DNA of 64,000 nucleotides, from the NCBI RefSeq assembly GCF_018255755.1, contig NZ_CP073766.1:6198501-6262500 (forward strand). The letters run 5' to 3'. Shown piece by piece: positions 33,925 to 42,191 of this stretch. Made by a program: the position numbers and the translations under genes. The first letter of the stretch is position 1, and every line of letters starts with the position of its first letter. The notes under the pieces were generated by a model that saw nothing but the letters and a program-made list of their open reading frames with translations, did no database searches and was not told the origin of the DNA. The DNA is from Chitinophaga sp. HK235. Lineage in GTDB: Bacteria; Bacteroidota; Bacteroidia; Chitinophagales; Chitinophagaceae.

Positions 33925-36282
33925 TTAACGATGCTGTATCACTCTCAGGTTATCTATCTCTCCTTTAAAACTATTGACCGTATCACCTATCATTTGCAAG
34001 GGAAAAACCAGTGTTTGCACTTTGGCGATTTTATCTTTGATGTTGGGGAAGGAGATGGTGGCTCCTTCCAGTTTTTCCACCAGTTGCCCGTTGATGAACA
34101 GGGAAGTCCCTTTATGATCGCCTGAAATAGCCACATGGGTCCATGTTTCAACAGGCAGTGTATAGTTAAAGTTGTAATGATAGTTTTCCCGGGTAAAGCC
34201 CAGTTTGCCGGTTTGTTGTTGCAGCAGCGTAACTACTGCATGAGGGGAAGAGAATATCACAGCTCCTGGCAGGTTGTCTTTAGCGGGTTTGATATCGAAC
34301 TCCACCGTGTAGCCGTACCCTATTTCCGGGAGAGGTGTTTTTATGAAGCTGTTGCCACCTTTGAGCAGCAGGGTTTTGGAAGGGGTGATGTCTGCGTTGT
34401 GTTTTTGCTGTGCTGTTCTTTTGTTACCACTGATATCGTTGACCGCTGGTGTAGAGAAGTCATATGACAGTACGATGCTATCGCGGCTGTTTATTTTTGC
34501 ACGCATGTTTAATCCGGGACCTTCTCCAATTAAACGGCTATGTTGTGAGAAGGAGCTGTAGTTGCTTTGCATCGTATGGCCATTCCACATTTTTTCGGCC
34601 AGCACCTGCATAGCAGGAAATACGCGGTCATGCACATCTTTTTCGGTGATACCATTACCCGCGTGGTCATTCCATACGGCGAAGGAGCCGCCTCTTATCT
34701 GTGGGTGTCCTATCGGGAAAATTGCCTCACCAATCATGTTGGGCTCCCATTTGTCGTATAGTTTGGGAAGGTTGAGATAATCATGGTAATAACCTGCGGC
34801 AGGTACGATATACAACCATCCATCGGGAGTACTGATGAGGTCATAACCCTGGCGCATCATATCGGCAGGGTCTGCATAACCGTTATACCAGGCATTCATG
34901 GTAACGCCGGCTGATTTTACCGGGGTGGTACCTTGAGCATGTGTGAGAGAACCCCACATTCTTACCTTTTTGCCGAAGCTTTCCACAAAACGGATGTAAT
35001 GGTCTGTAAAAGCCCTGAATTTCTCCGCTTCTTTTTTGGAGTACTCATCTGTGCCGATATGTACTTCGTCGCCTTTAAACACCTTCTCCGGCCCTTCCAG
35101 GTACTCTTTGAACATTTTGTCGATCATCGCATAGGAAGCACTGTCCAGATTGAGGTGGTCCCGTCCGTATTTCAGGCTGGCTGTTTGTGGCACCGCTTTG
35201 GTGAAAGCGAGGGAGTGTGCGGGAACATCTATCTCCGGTATAATGCGTACTGCAAAGCTGTCTGCCAGGCTTTGAAGAGCCAGGAATTCCTTTTTGGAAT
35301 AGGACCCGTCGCGGGCAGTAAGACCCGGGAAGGTATTGTTTTCCAGCCGGAAAGCAGAATAGGTGCTGTCCCAGTTGTTGCCGAAGAATTTATCAAACCC
35401 GTTGTCATTAAGATGTATGTGAAAGTCGTTCATTTTGTAGTAGGACATGAATTTCACATAGTGCCGGAGAAATTCCATGGTAAAGAATTTCCGGCCAACG
35501 TCCAGTACAAAACCTCTGACCTCGTATTTAGGATAGTCACGGGTGATGCCTTGCGGAATGTGGCGGTGTTGCGGGTCCTGTTCCAGTATCTGCAACAGGG
35601 TACGGGTAGCCCAGAACGCTCCTCTGGCATGAGTGGCCTGTATTGTTATCTGGTTGCTGATTTCCATCTGGTATCCTTCTTCGCCCAACTGGCGATCGGG
35701 CGACTGCAAAGTGAAGAAGATATCACCTTTGCGGGGTTGTCCCTGACGTATGCTGATTTGCTGGTTGCCGGTAAGCAACCGGAGATCATCACGGAAAGCA
35801 GTTACACCCGGTAATAACGCAGACGCATATACGGGATCTATTGCCAGTGTAATGGCGGCCGGCAGGGTATAGGAACCTCTGCTTCCATACCATTCACGTA
35901 GTGCGGGAATCACAAAGGGTACAGGGTTTCCGGCACTGGTGGCGTATTTTCCTGGTATAATGACCTGGATGTTAGGTACATCCATAACAGCGTGGTCGCT
36001 ATTTCGCTGTAATACAAAATAGAGGCTGACCGGTGTGTTTACCAGTGGCGTAGTGATGTGTCCCTGCCGGTCTACCACAGGCAGGTGGTCGGTACCCCGG
36101 AGTTGCAGGCTGTAACCGTCTGGTGCAGCGGGCATGGGTAGTTGCCGGATATTACCATTAATGGACGGTATTGATTGGATAGAGGCCGCAAGACGGGCGA
36201 AGGCAGCAGAATCTGCAATTTGTTGGGCTGCTGCAGGTTGCCATAACAAACCCGATAATGCAGCCAGGCATACATATTTCAT
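33925..36282 (-). CDS. Beta-N-acetylhexosaminidase (GH20) with C-terminal LamG-like domain
   Basis: A 785-residue secreted glycoside hydrolase that releases terminal N-acetylhexosamine from chitin-type or glycan substrates. It has a signal peptide (about 1-19, AAAQ), a GH20b N-terminal domain (about 140-250), a GH20 catalytic barrel (about 255-580) that starts with the family segment VRGFVLDVGRKFF, and the catalytic acid pair D412-E413 in HIGTDE. A C-terminal concanavalin/LamG-like domain covers about 610-785 and may bind carbohydrate. On the upstream side lies a perfect hairpin and a remnant of a SusD gene, so this enzyme once belonged to a glycan-uptake locus. Confidence 0.9.
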   Translation of the reverse strand: MKYVCLAALSGLLWQPAAAQQIADSAAFARLAASIQSIPSINGNIRQLPMPAAPDGYSLQLRGTDHLPVVDRQGHITTPLVNTPVSLYFVLQRNSDHAVMDVPNIQVIIPGKYATSAGNPVPFVIPALREWYGSRGSYTLPAAITLAIDPVYASALLPGVTAFRDDLRLLTGNQQISIRQGQPRKGDIFFTLQSPDRQLGEEGYQMEISNQITIQATHARGAFWATRTLLQILEQDPQHRHIPQGITRDYPKYEVRGFVLDVGRKFFTMEFLRHYVKFMSYYKMNDFHIHLNDNGFDKFFGNNWDSTYSAFRLENNTFPGLTARDGSYSKKEFLALQSLADSFAVRIIPEIDVPAHSLAFTKAVPQTASLKYGRDHLNLDSASYAMIDKMFKEYLEGPEKVFKGDEVHIGTDEYSKKEAEKFRAFTDHYIRFVESFGKKVRMWGSLTHAQGTTPVKSAGVTMNAWYNGYADPADMMRQGYDLISTPDGWLYIVPAAGYYHDYLNLPKLYDKWEPNMIGEAIFPIGHPQIRGGSFAVWNDHAGNGITEKDVHDRVFPAMQVLAEKMWNGHTMQSNYSSFSQHSRLIGEGPGLNMRAKINSRDSIVLSYDFSTPAVNDISGNKRTAQQKHNADITPSKTLLLKGGNSFIKTPLPEIGYGYTVEFDIKPAKDNLPGAVIFSSPHAVVTLLQQQTGKLGFTRENYHYNFNYTLPVETWTHVAISGDHKGTSLFINGQLVEKLEGATISFPNIKDKIAKVQTLVFPLQMIGDTVNSFKGEIDNLRVIQHR

Positions 36283-36298
36283 TGTTCACTTTATTTTT

Positions 36299-36336
36299 AA
36301 CAGAGGGCTGACCAACATGCTGGTCAGCCCTCTGTT
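36299..36336 (-). terminator. Perfect long hairpin upstream of the GH20 gene
   Basis: Perfect 16-bp arms (36299-36314 and 36321-36336) with a 6-base loop. On the minus strand it follows the SusD remnant's stop codon by about 26 bases, so it was probably that gene's terminator. It now lies in the leader of the hexosaminidase gene. Confidence 0.8.
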
Positions 36337-36362
36337 AAAAATAATCTTTTCCCGGATTTTTA

Positions 36363-36465
36363 TCAGGGTTTATTCTGTGTGAGTTCCTTGTTTTTCTCCG
36401 GCGCTGATTTGGGGATAGGCAAACAGATAAGAGGCATCTGTAAATGTATCGGGCAGATAGTTTTC
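36363..36465 (-). pseudogene. C-terminal remnant of a SusD/RagB gene, frameshifted
   Basis: Read on the minus strand, this stretch gives ENYLPDTFTDASYLF in one frame and PIPKSAPEKNKELTQNKP plus a TGA stop (36363-36365) in the next frame. Joined with one base removed near 36418, the two give the typical SusD/RagB C-terminus, with the YLFPIP...N..LTQNP pattern. The rest of the gene is gone. Upstream sequence belongs to the intact 133-residue protein, whose stop codon lies directly before it. A single-base insertion or a sequencing error explains the frame break, and the missing N-terminal part shows it is a true remnant. SusC was not found. Confidence 0.65.
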
Positions 36466-36867
36466 TTAAAAAAATAAATGTGATAATACATTGGTCTCAT
36501 CAAATGTTGCAGGTTTCAGTTCCTGAAACATTGTGTACTGTTCGGTGGTGAACAGTGGTTTGAGTTTGGCTCGCAGCCCGTTCTGCATGCTGTTGATTTT
36601 GGATTTATAGGCAGGCTGATTGTTTTGTTGTAAAGACTGAATGTTTATTTTTTGTTGCAGATAGGAGGTAACAATATTGAGTAATTTGGGTTTTTGTTTG
36701 TCGGTGAGTGAAAGAGATTTGTCCAGTTTTGCAACAATGGAGCTTGCTGTCCCTTCTATGTTCATGGTAGGCGCCTGCCGATGGAGGCGGGGAAGAAGAC
36801 TGGTGGCAGCATTTACAGTAGTAATGGCGACTGCCACCAGCAAGAGGATTGAGAATAATTTTTTCAT
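36466..36867 (-). CDS. Small periplasmic protein of unknown function
   Basis: A 133-residue exported protein with a signal peptide (about 1-20, VNAA) followed by an alpha-helical body, including SLSLTDKQKPKLLNIVTSYLQ and LKPLFTTEQYTMFQ. The pattern recalls helical Spy/LTXXQ-type periplasmic proteins, but no clear motif could be confirmed. It is 69 bases upstream of the stop of the tandem lipoprotein copy and directly followed by the SusD remnant. Function unknown. Confidence 0.65.
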   Translation of the reverse strand: MKKLFSILLLVAVAITTVNAATSLLPRLHRQAPTMNIEGTASSIVAKLDKSLSLTDKQKPKLLNIVTSYLQQKINIQSLQQNNQPAYKSKINSMQNGLRAKLKPLFTTEQYTMFQELKPATFDETNVLSHLFF

Positions 36868-36936
36868 ATACAGCGGAGGGTTGTTGGTTACGGTATGTAT
36901 CTAAATATACTAAATACCTGTAACATCTCCCTTGCC

Positions 36937-37692
36937 CTACTGCATTACCATTTTTACATAACGGGTACGTTCATTTACAATGTCTTCATGGGTTTGATAA
37001 ATAGCAATAAGCGTTTTGTTATCAATCCATTGTATGTTGTCGATACCGTATTTTTCCAGGGACATATCTCCAACGAGGCGCAGGTTTTTGTTGTTTATTT
37101 CAAACAACTGGAAACCATTCACATCAAAGCCTGCTTCTATGTCCATATTTGAGCACATGAAATATTTTTTATCAGGAGAGATAGCAGGGGGGCCCCATAC
37201 GTTGAGCGTGTCGCCATTGTCGGGATTGAGCAGTTCAAAACCCGTTCCTTCATAAAAGGTGAGCGATAACACATGTCTGTGGAGAGCGGGATAGTAGCCG
37301 GCATAAAAGTAATGAACGTAATCACCTCCTTCCTCTTCGTTGTCTGCACGTACTCTCTGTTGCCCGTTGGTCAGCTGGAAGACCAACGTGGTGCCTACAC
37401 GTTTAACAGTACTGTCTTTGGCGAGGGTCCTGGTTTCGGAAGAATCCACCGGATATTTATAAGCAGGATATTGCTCAAAGGTGGCTTTATCGATAAGGCA
37501 GACCAGGAATTGTTTGTCACCTACCTTAAGGGTGTCAATAATGTCGGGGTGTGCGCTGGTGGGGTGTCCGGGCTGGGTACTGTCTTTTGACGTATAGGCG
37601 CTGTCGTTGGCAGCATTTCCTGTGCCTTTGCCGGAATTGCAGGCCCACAGCAGGTTAACGGCCAGTCCCAGCAATAATAGTCTTTTTATCAT
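36937..37692 (-). CDS. Lipoprotein of unknown function, tandem copy 1
   Basis: A 251-residue lipoprotein with lipobox LLWAC (Cys at residue 18) followed by a low-complexity Ser/Asp/Thr linker (about 20-45) and a beta-rich domain. Conserved blocks are DTLKVGDKQFLV, LLNPDNGDTL and the C-terminal YQTHEDIVN.RTRYVKMVMQ. It is clearly a tandem duplicate of the next gene (37760-38518), from which it is separated by 67 bases. The two are roughly three quarters identical by eye, and the N- and C-termini are nearly the same. No promoter was found just before this copy, so it is probably read from the promoter at 38538. No family was recognised. Confidence 0.7.
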   Translation of the reverse strand: MIKRLLLLGLAVNLLWACNSGKGTGNAANDSAYTSKDSTQPGHPTSAHPDIIDTLKVGDKQFLVCLIDKATFEQYPAYKYPVDSSETRTLAKDSTVKRVGTTLVFQLTNGQQRVRADNEEEGGDYVHYFYAGYYPALHRHVLSLTFYEGTGFELLNPDNGDTLNVWGPPAISPDKKYFMCSNMDIEAGFDVNGFQLFEINNKNLRLVGDMSLEKYGIDNIQWIDNKTLIAIYQTHEDIVNERTRYVKMVMQ

Positions 37693-37759
37693 AGTACGGA
37701 ATTTTACTTTCTTGTAAAGATTGAATATTTATTTTTAGAGGCGGGGAAGCTCTCTTGTC

Positions 37760-38518
37760 CTACTGCATCACCATTTTTACATAACGGGTACGTTGGTTTA
37801 CAATGTCCTCATGGGTTTGATAAGTGGCAATAAGCGTTTTGTTATCAATCCATTGTACTTTGCTGATACCATATTGTTCCAGGCCTATATCACCGATGGG
37901 CACAATGTTTTTGTTTTTGACTTCAAACAACTGAAAACCATTCTCAAGAAACCCGGCTTCGAGGTCCATACTAGGGCAGAGGAAGTATTTTTTGTCCGGG
38001 GAGATAACGGGTGGAGCCCATACGCGAAGGGTGTCGCCATTGTCGGGGTTGAGCAGTTCAAAACCCATTGCCTCGTAAAAGGTGATATCCAGTCCATGTC
38101 TGTGCAGGGCTGGATAATAACCGGCATACTGATAATGAGCAAAATCTTCACCATCCGATTCTATATTGGTGCGTATTTTTTGTTGCCCGTTGGCGAGCCG
38201 GAAGATCAGGTCGTCGCCTACCCGTTTAACTGTACTGTCTTTAGCAAGAGCCCTGGATTCGGAGGAGGAGTCTACGGAATAATCATATTCAGGATATTGC
38301 TCAAAGGTGGCTTTATCGATAAAGTAAACCAGAAATTGTTTGTCACCCACCTTAAGGGTGTCAATAATGTCGGGGTGTGCGCTGATGGGGTGTTCGGACT
38401 GGGTACTGTCTTTTGACGTATAGACGCTGTCGTTAGTGGCATTTTCTGTTCCTTTGCCGGAATTGCAGGCCCACAGTAGGTTAACGGCCAGTCCCAGCAA
38501 TAATATTCTCTTGATCAT
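37760..38518 (-). CDS. Lipoprotein of unknown function, tandem copy 2
   Basis: A 252-residue lipoprotein with lipobox LLWAC (Cys at residue 18), paralogous to 36937-37692. It has the same DTLKVGDKQFLV core, the LLNPDNGDTL block and the same C-terminal QTHEDIVNQRTRYVKMVMQ. It starts 20 bases after the -7 element at 38538-38545. A role in the envelope is likely but the ligand or partner is unknown. Confidence 0.7.
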   Translation of the reverse strand: MIKRILLLGLAVNLLWACNSGKGTENATNDSVYTSKDSTQSEHPISAHPDIIDTLKVGDKQFLVYFIDKATFEQYPEYDYSVDSSSESRALAKDSTVKRVGDDLIFRLANGQQKIRTNIESDGEDFAHYQYAGYYPALHRHGLDITFYEAMGFELLNPDNGDTLRVWAPPVISPDKKYFLCPSMDLEAGFLENGFQLFEVKNKNIVPIGDIGLEQYGISKVQWIDNKTLIATYQTHEDIVNQRTRYVKMVMQ

Positions 38519-38537
38519 AGTACGGGATTTTGGGGTA

Positions 38538-38545
38538 CAAATGTA
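38538..38545 (-). promoter_or_regulatory. -7 promoter element of the tandem lipoprotein genes
   Basis: On the minus strand this reads TACATTTG, an exact TAnnTTTG match, 20 bases before the ATG at 38518. Confidence 0.5.
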
Positions 38546-38570
38546 GGGAATTCCTCAGGGAGAAACAGTA

Positions 38571-39191
38571 TCACTTCAATCGTTTCCCGTCGGCTGGTGT
38601 GAGGGTGAAATAGAGGATATATCCTGCCAGCATACCGCTGAGAAAACCTGTCAGATGGGCAGCATTGTCAATGTCCTGTGCAAAGCTGACAGCAAGCAGG
38701 TTGAGGAGGATGAACAAACTGATATAAGCGAGAAAATTACGTCGGGGAACAGGAGAAAATAAGCGGGTGGTCAGCAGGGCCAGAAATACGCCATAAACCC
38801 CGAAAATAGCCCCTGATGCACCTACACCTACCACCTGACGATGGAACCATATACTGGCGTAATCAGACAGTAATCCGGTAAAAAGATAGACTATCCCAAA
38901 ACGGAGTTGTCGTATAACCGGTTCCAGGAAAACCCCTGCAATCAATAATCCCAGCATGTTGGTAAACAAATGCCACCATCCCGCATGGAGAAACATGCTG
39001 GTAAACAGGCGCCAGTATTGGCCTTCCTGGATGGTGAGGGGCCAGTAATTGGCACCCCAGTGCAGTAACTGCGCCCCATTGCCCCACCAGCCGTTCATAC
39101 CGACTATAACTGTGAGCAGGTATATCAACAGGTTGACAGCAACCAGCAACAAGGTGACCGGCATTAGTCTGAATCGGGTGCGAGTGTCCAT
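38571..39191 (-). CDS. Rhomboid-family intramembrane serine protease
   Basis: A 206-residue membrane protein with about six helices that cleaves membrane-spanning substrates within the bilayer. The nucleophile is S126 in GASG, the catalytic histidine is H179 in NAAHLTG, and the oxyanion-hole HxxxN motif is H74-N78 (HLFTN). It ends 53 bases from the tandem lipoprotein gene and starts 36 bases after the next lipoprotein gene, so it is probably part of a minus-strand gene string. Substrate unknown. Confidence 0.9.
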   Translation of the reverse strand: MDTRTRFRLMPVTLLLVAVNLLIYLLTVIVGMNGWWGNGAQLLHWGANYWPLTIQEGQYWRLFTSMFLHAGWWHLFTNMLGLLIAGVFLEPVIRQLRFGIVYLFTGLLSDYASIWFHRQVVGVGASGAIFGVYGVFLALLTTRLFSPVPRRNFLAYISLFILLNLLAVSFAQDIDNAAHLTGFLSGMLAGYILYFTLTPADGKRLK

Positions 39192-39226
39192 CCTTTAAAA
39201 GTTACGGATAATTCCCCGCATCACGT

Positions 39227-40099
39227 TTATTGATAGCTATAATCCAGGTTTACCTGGGTATCTGAGCCCAGTTTGGTGTATCCTTCAGAATGAAAGTGAA
39301 CCCTGGCAGTAACAGGATAACCATTTTTACAGGCATAAAAAAACTGTATAGTGTTGTTCCGGAAGTATTGTTGTGAGGTCTTGCCATAGACAGCCTTCTG
39401 CTGTTCGTCCATTTTAATTAATGTGGGATTGTTGGAGCTGACGGTCAACAGAAAATCGGATAATTCAGGTAATGGAAGCGCAAGCCCCGGTGATAATCCC
39501 GGAACCATCACCAGCTGGTTGACCAGTGGTCGCAGGGGATTAATCGTATCATCCCATTCATACCGGGCGTTGCGGATACAGATACTGGTATCCTGGCTGT
39601 CGCTGGTAGTGGTATCTGTACTGATGTTCTTCCAGTCAGGGTTTCCATTGGTATAATTCCAGCTGATAGCCTGTGTGGAATCAATACACTTAAGGGCTAC
39701 AGGCATTCCTTTTTTCCAGGCGAGACGGGCGGTTCTGAAGGGGATATTGTTAGTGTCGTAGTACTGTACTTCCGTAACGTTACCCAGTGGGTCCCAGGCA
39801 CTCACAGTCGCTTTCTGATCGATAGTGGTATGTCCGTTGTCCTGGTAGGCAGATTGCATCCCTGCCAGCCTGTTGGAGCTGTCGTATTGGAAGGAGTACA
39901 CCTGACAGGCATCTTTCCGGTAATGTTTGGTCAGCCGTACCAGATGGCCGGCAGTATCATACTGAAAAGAATATTGCGGGATGCTGTCGCCATGTATAGT
40001 GATGGCGGTCAGACGCACAGGCGTTACTTTTTTGTTTTTGTGCGTATTGCAGGCTGTCAGGAGCACGGGAATGAGGAAACAGAAAAGGTATTTTTTCAT
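39227..40099 (-). CDS. Lipoprotein with YD-type beta repeats
   Basis: A 290-residue lipoprotein with lipobox LLTAC (Cys at residue 17). The mature part contains repeats of the form F-Q-Y-D followed by Gly/Asn-Arg-Leu (for example YSFQYDTAGHLVRL and YSFQYDSSNRLAGM), similar to the YD/RHS-type or DUF4595 beta repeats of Bacteroidota lipoproteins. The C-terminal half is less repetitive. It has a 35-base spacer to the rhomboid gene. Function unknown. Confidence 0.65.
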   Translation of the reverse strand: MKKYLFCFLIPVLLTACNTHKNKKVTPVRLTAITIHGDSIPQYSFQYDTAGHLVRLTKHYRKDACQVYSFQYDSSNRLAGMQSAYQDNGHTTIDQKATVSAWDPLGNVTEVQYYDTNNIPFRTARLAWKKGMPVALKCIDSTQAISWNYTNGNPDWKNISTDTTTSDSQDTSICIRNARYEWDDTINPLRPLVNQLVMVPGLSPGLALPLPELSDFLLTVSSNNPTLIKMDEQQKAVYGKTSQQYFRNNTIQFFYACKNGYPVTARVHFHSEGYTKLGSDTQVNLDYSYQ

Positions 40100-40173
40100 A
40101 CTGGCGGAATATGTGTATGAAAATACTAATAAGATTTCAGTTTTTCAGCGGAGCTATTGCTGAGGAGGTAGGA

Positions 40174-40590
40174 TTACCAACCACCAGAATCCTCAGGGGT
40201 GGCAAATTTATGTTTTAAGATAGTTACGATCTCTTTACTTGTATAGGTGTCACGAGTCGATTTATCATACACACTAAGAAGGTATACCACTTCATCCTTA
40301 ATAATGGCCTGAATGATTACCCGCGCACCGCCACTTTCTCCACATCCTTTATCAGAGATAGACATTCTTACTTTATAACAGCCCTTGCCTAGGGAAACGT
40401 TTCCAGTTATTGGATCTGACTGAAATTTTTCATTTAGGGAAATAAAATCTTCTTTTATGTTGGGGTATTTCTTTTTAAGGTTTTTGGCTTCTTTTATAAA
40501 TCGGGAAGTTGTAATTACCCTAAAAGTCTTTGAGGAAGTCTTCAAATGTGATTCCTGGGCGTTTCCCTGCGTGGATTTCTTCGGCTTCAT
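40174..40590 (-). CDS. RelE/ParE-type toxin
   Basis: A 138-residue protein of the RelE/ParE toxin superfamily, probably an mRNA interferase. The N-terminal helices (SRFIKEAKNLKKKYPNIKEDF) and the beta core (YKVRMSISDKGCGESGGARVIIQAII, then VVYLLSVYDKSTRDTYT) fit the family. It overlaps the antitoxin gene by 71 bases in another frame. An in-frame TTG at 40545 would give 123 residues and a smaller overlap, and could be the true start. It pairs with the 74-residue gene immediately upstream. Confidence 0.75.
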   Translation of the reverse strand: MKPKKSTQGNAQESHLKTSSKTFRVITTSRFIKEAKNLKKKYPNIKEDFISLNEKFQSDPITGNVSLGKGCYKVRMSISDKGCGESGGARVIIQAIIKDEVVYLLSVYDKSTRDTYTSKEIVTILKHKFATPEDSGGW

Positions 40591-40744
40591 TCAAGCTGCG
40601 CATTATTTTATTGACTTGCCTTTTGGCTTTTATCCGAACAATGCACCGCTTAATCCAATTAGGAGTTGGCCCAGGAGACTGGCTGTTAAAAGCTGATGTT
40701 ACCTGGCCAGCGCTGTTTTTTTTCAATTGAAGTGCGTGTGCCAT
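40520..40744 (-). CDS. Antitoxin of the RelE-type module
   Basis: A 74-residue protein with a basic N-terminal part (PTPNWIKRCIVRIKAKRQVNKIM) and a C-terminal acidic segment EEIHAGKRPGITFEDFLKDF. Small antitoxins adjacent to RelE toxins in Bacteroidota often end with this kind of GK...FEDFL motif. It sits directly before and overlaps the toxin gene, as expected for a type II pair. Its C-terminus probably wraps the toxin. Confidence 0.65.
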   Translation of the reverse strand: MAHALQLKKNSAGQVTSAFNSQSPGPTPNWIKRCIVRIKAKRQVNKIMRSLNEAEEIHAGKRPGITFEDFLKDF

Positions 40745-40767
40745 AAAAATGATTTTAAATATTGATT

Positions 40768-40929
40768 TTAATGAGGAACAAACCTGAACGTTTTGACTTC
40801 CGATGAGGGTTCAGTGGTTTTTATACCTTTTGAACAATGGTGATTTTTCCATTTGGGATCCATAATCATCTTTTTCAACTTTTCAATGATTCTGGATTCA
40901 GGCATCACTTGGTTATTGGGCAGTTTCAT
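40768..40929 (-). CDS. Possible third small gene of the toxin-antitoxin locus
   Basis: A 53-residue reading frame from the ATG at 40929, 23 bases upstream of the antitoxin gene. A TATATTTG element (40943-40950) places its start about ten bases from the predicted transcript start. It has a short helical segment RIIEKLKKMIMDPKWKNHH and few other features. It could be a leader or a third module component, or a chance reading frame. I could not recognise it. Confidence 0.35.
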   Translation of the reverse strand: MKLPNNQVMPESRIIEKLKKMIMDPKWKNHHCSKGIKTTEPSSEVKTFRFVPH

Positions 40930-40942
40930 ATGTGATACATTA

Positions 40943-40950
40943 CAAATATA
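40943..40950 (-). promoter_or_regulatory. -7 promoter element of the toxin-antitoxin locus
   Basis: On the minus strand this reads TATATTTG, an exact TAnnTTTG match, upstream of the small gene and the antitoxin-toxin pair. No clear -33 TTTG. Confidence 0.45.
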
Positions 40951-41001
40951 CCCTAAAATTATCACTCAGGATATTGCCAATTGTTAACCACTTCCAAACG
41001 C

Positions 41002-41037
41002 AAAAAAAAAAATCCCGGACTGCCTGTCAGTCCGGGA
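41002..41037 (-). terminator. Terminator of the rpsF-rpsR-rplI operon
   Basis: Perfect 10-bp stem (41013-41022 and 41028-41037) with a 5-base loop, followed on the minus strand by an 11-base T-run. Confidence 0.9.
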
Positions 41038-41066
41038 ATATTTTATTCCGGTAAACCGGATCAATA

Positions 41067-41513
41067 CTACTCAGCTACAACTTCAAACTCCAGTTCGGTT
41101 TCGTTGCCTTTACCGAAATCCAGGCGTGCTTTGTAAGTACCTAATTCTTTAACATCATCCAGGATGTGGATGCGGCGACGGTCAATTTCGTAACCTTTCT
41201 GTTCTTTGATAGCGCGAGCGATCTGAACACCAGTTACGCTACCGAAGATTTTACCGGAAGTACCAGTTTTAGCGCCGATTTTAACAGGAGATGCTTTCAG
41301 CACTTCCACCACTTTCGCGATTTCAGCCAGCAGTTTTTCTTCTTTCACTTTCTGCACTTTCAGGCGCTCCTGCAGTTGCTTCAGGTTGGAAGGGCTAGCT
41401 TCTACTGCGAATTTCTGAGGAATCAGAAAGTTCCTGGCGTAACCATTCTTTACGGAAACCAGTTCATTCTTCTGACCCAGGTTATCTACGTCTTGTATTA
41501 AGATAATTTGCAT
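41067..41513 (-). CDS. rplI: 50S ribosomal protein L9
   Basis: Protein of the large ribosomal subunit, 148 residues. The conserved N-terminal part has VDNLGQKNELVSVKNGYARNFLIP (about 9-32), the connecting helix is at about 40-75 and the C-terminal domain contains KIFGSVTGVQIARAI. It is the last gene of the rpsF-rpsR-rplI operon, 6 bases after rpsR, and ends before a terminator. Confidence 0.97.
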   Translation of the reverse strand: MQIILIQDVDNLGQKNELVSVKNGYARNFLIPQKFAVEASPSNLKQLQERLKVQKVKEEKLLAEIAKVVEVLKASPVKIGAKTGTSGKIFGSVTGVQIARAIKEQKGYEIDRRRIHILDDVKELGTYKARLDFGKGNETELEFEVVAE

Positions 41514-41519
41514 AACTTC

Positions 41520-41795
41520 TTACTTTAAAAGGTCAGTAACATAAGGCAATAAAGCCATTTGACGAGCTTTTTTAATAGCCTGGGCTACTTTACGCTGAAA
41601 TTTCAGGGAGTTACCTGTGATACGACGGGGCAGCATTTTACCCTGGTCGTTCAAAAATTTCTTCAAAAACTCACCGTCTTTGTAATCTACGTACCTGATG
41701 CCCATTTTCTTGAAACGGCAGTATTTTTTCTGACGTTTCTCGGTTTTTACGGCTGTTAAGTACTTGATTTCCTGTTTTTTTGGTTTAACTGCCAT
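41520..41795 (-). CDS. rpsR: 30S ribosomal protein S18
   Basis: Small-subunit protein that pairs with S6, 91 residues. The body FKKMGIRYVDYKDGEFLKKFLNDQGKMLPRRITGN is typical. The ATG at 41795 (MAVKPKKQ) is preferred over the earlier ATG at 41828, which would overlap rpsF. It lies 4 bases after rpsF. No single-strand DNA-binding protein gene separates them, unlike in some bacteria. Confidence 0.97.
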   Translation of the reverse strand: MAVKPKKQEIKYLTAVKTEKRQKKYCRFKKMGIRYVDYKDGEFLKKFLNDQGKMLPRRITGNSLKFQRKVAQAIKKARQMALLPYVTDLLK

Positions 41796-41799
41796 AATT

Positions 41800-42150
41800 T
41801 TAAGCTTCAGTAGTTTTAGATTCTGCATTTACACCATGTCTCTTGCGGCCGTTGTATTCTACAGCGTGCTTGTCAAGCGCAGTGACCATGTGACGTAATA
41901 CATTTTCATCGCGGTTCAGCTGGATTTTCAGCTTCTCATTGAGGTCGGATGGCGCAGTGTATTCCAGAACAACATACATTCCTGTAGTCTTTTTCCGGAT
42001 AGGATACGCCAGTGATCTTAATCCCCAGGGATTTTCGTGCGTAATGTTTCCGCCGTTATCTTTAATGATATCAGCGAATTTTTTCTGAGCCGCTTTGTAA
42101 TCGTCTTCAGAAAGCACAGGGGTAAAGATCACCATCAATTCGTAGTTCAT
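41800..42150 (-). CDS. rpsF: 30S ribosomal protein S6
   Basis: Small-subunit protein, 116 residues. Conserved stretches are MNYELMVIFTPVLSEDD at the start, GLRSLAYPIRKKTTGMYVVLEY and DENVLRHMVT. It is the first gene of the operon, with a -7 element TATCTTTG 42 bases upstream. Confidence 0.97.
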   Translation of the reverse strand: MNYELMVIFTPVLSEDDYKAAQKKFADIIKDNGGNITHENPWGLRSLAYPIRKKTTGMYVVLEYTAPSDLNEKLKIQLNRDENVLRHMVTALDKHAVEYNGRKRHGVNAESKTTEA

Positions 42151-42191
42151 AATTCCCTGTTTTAATTGTTTTAAATAAAAAAATTGGATCG

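Noticed and set aside
34933..35814. Plus-strand frame of 293 codons opposite the GH20 gene
   Set aside because: It is antisense to the catalytic domain of a clear hexosaminidase, with no domain of its own.
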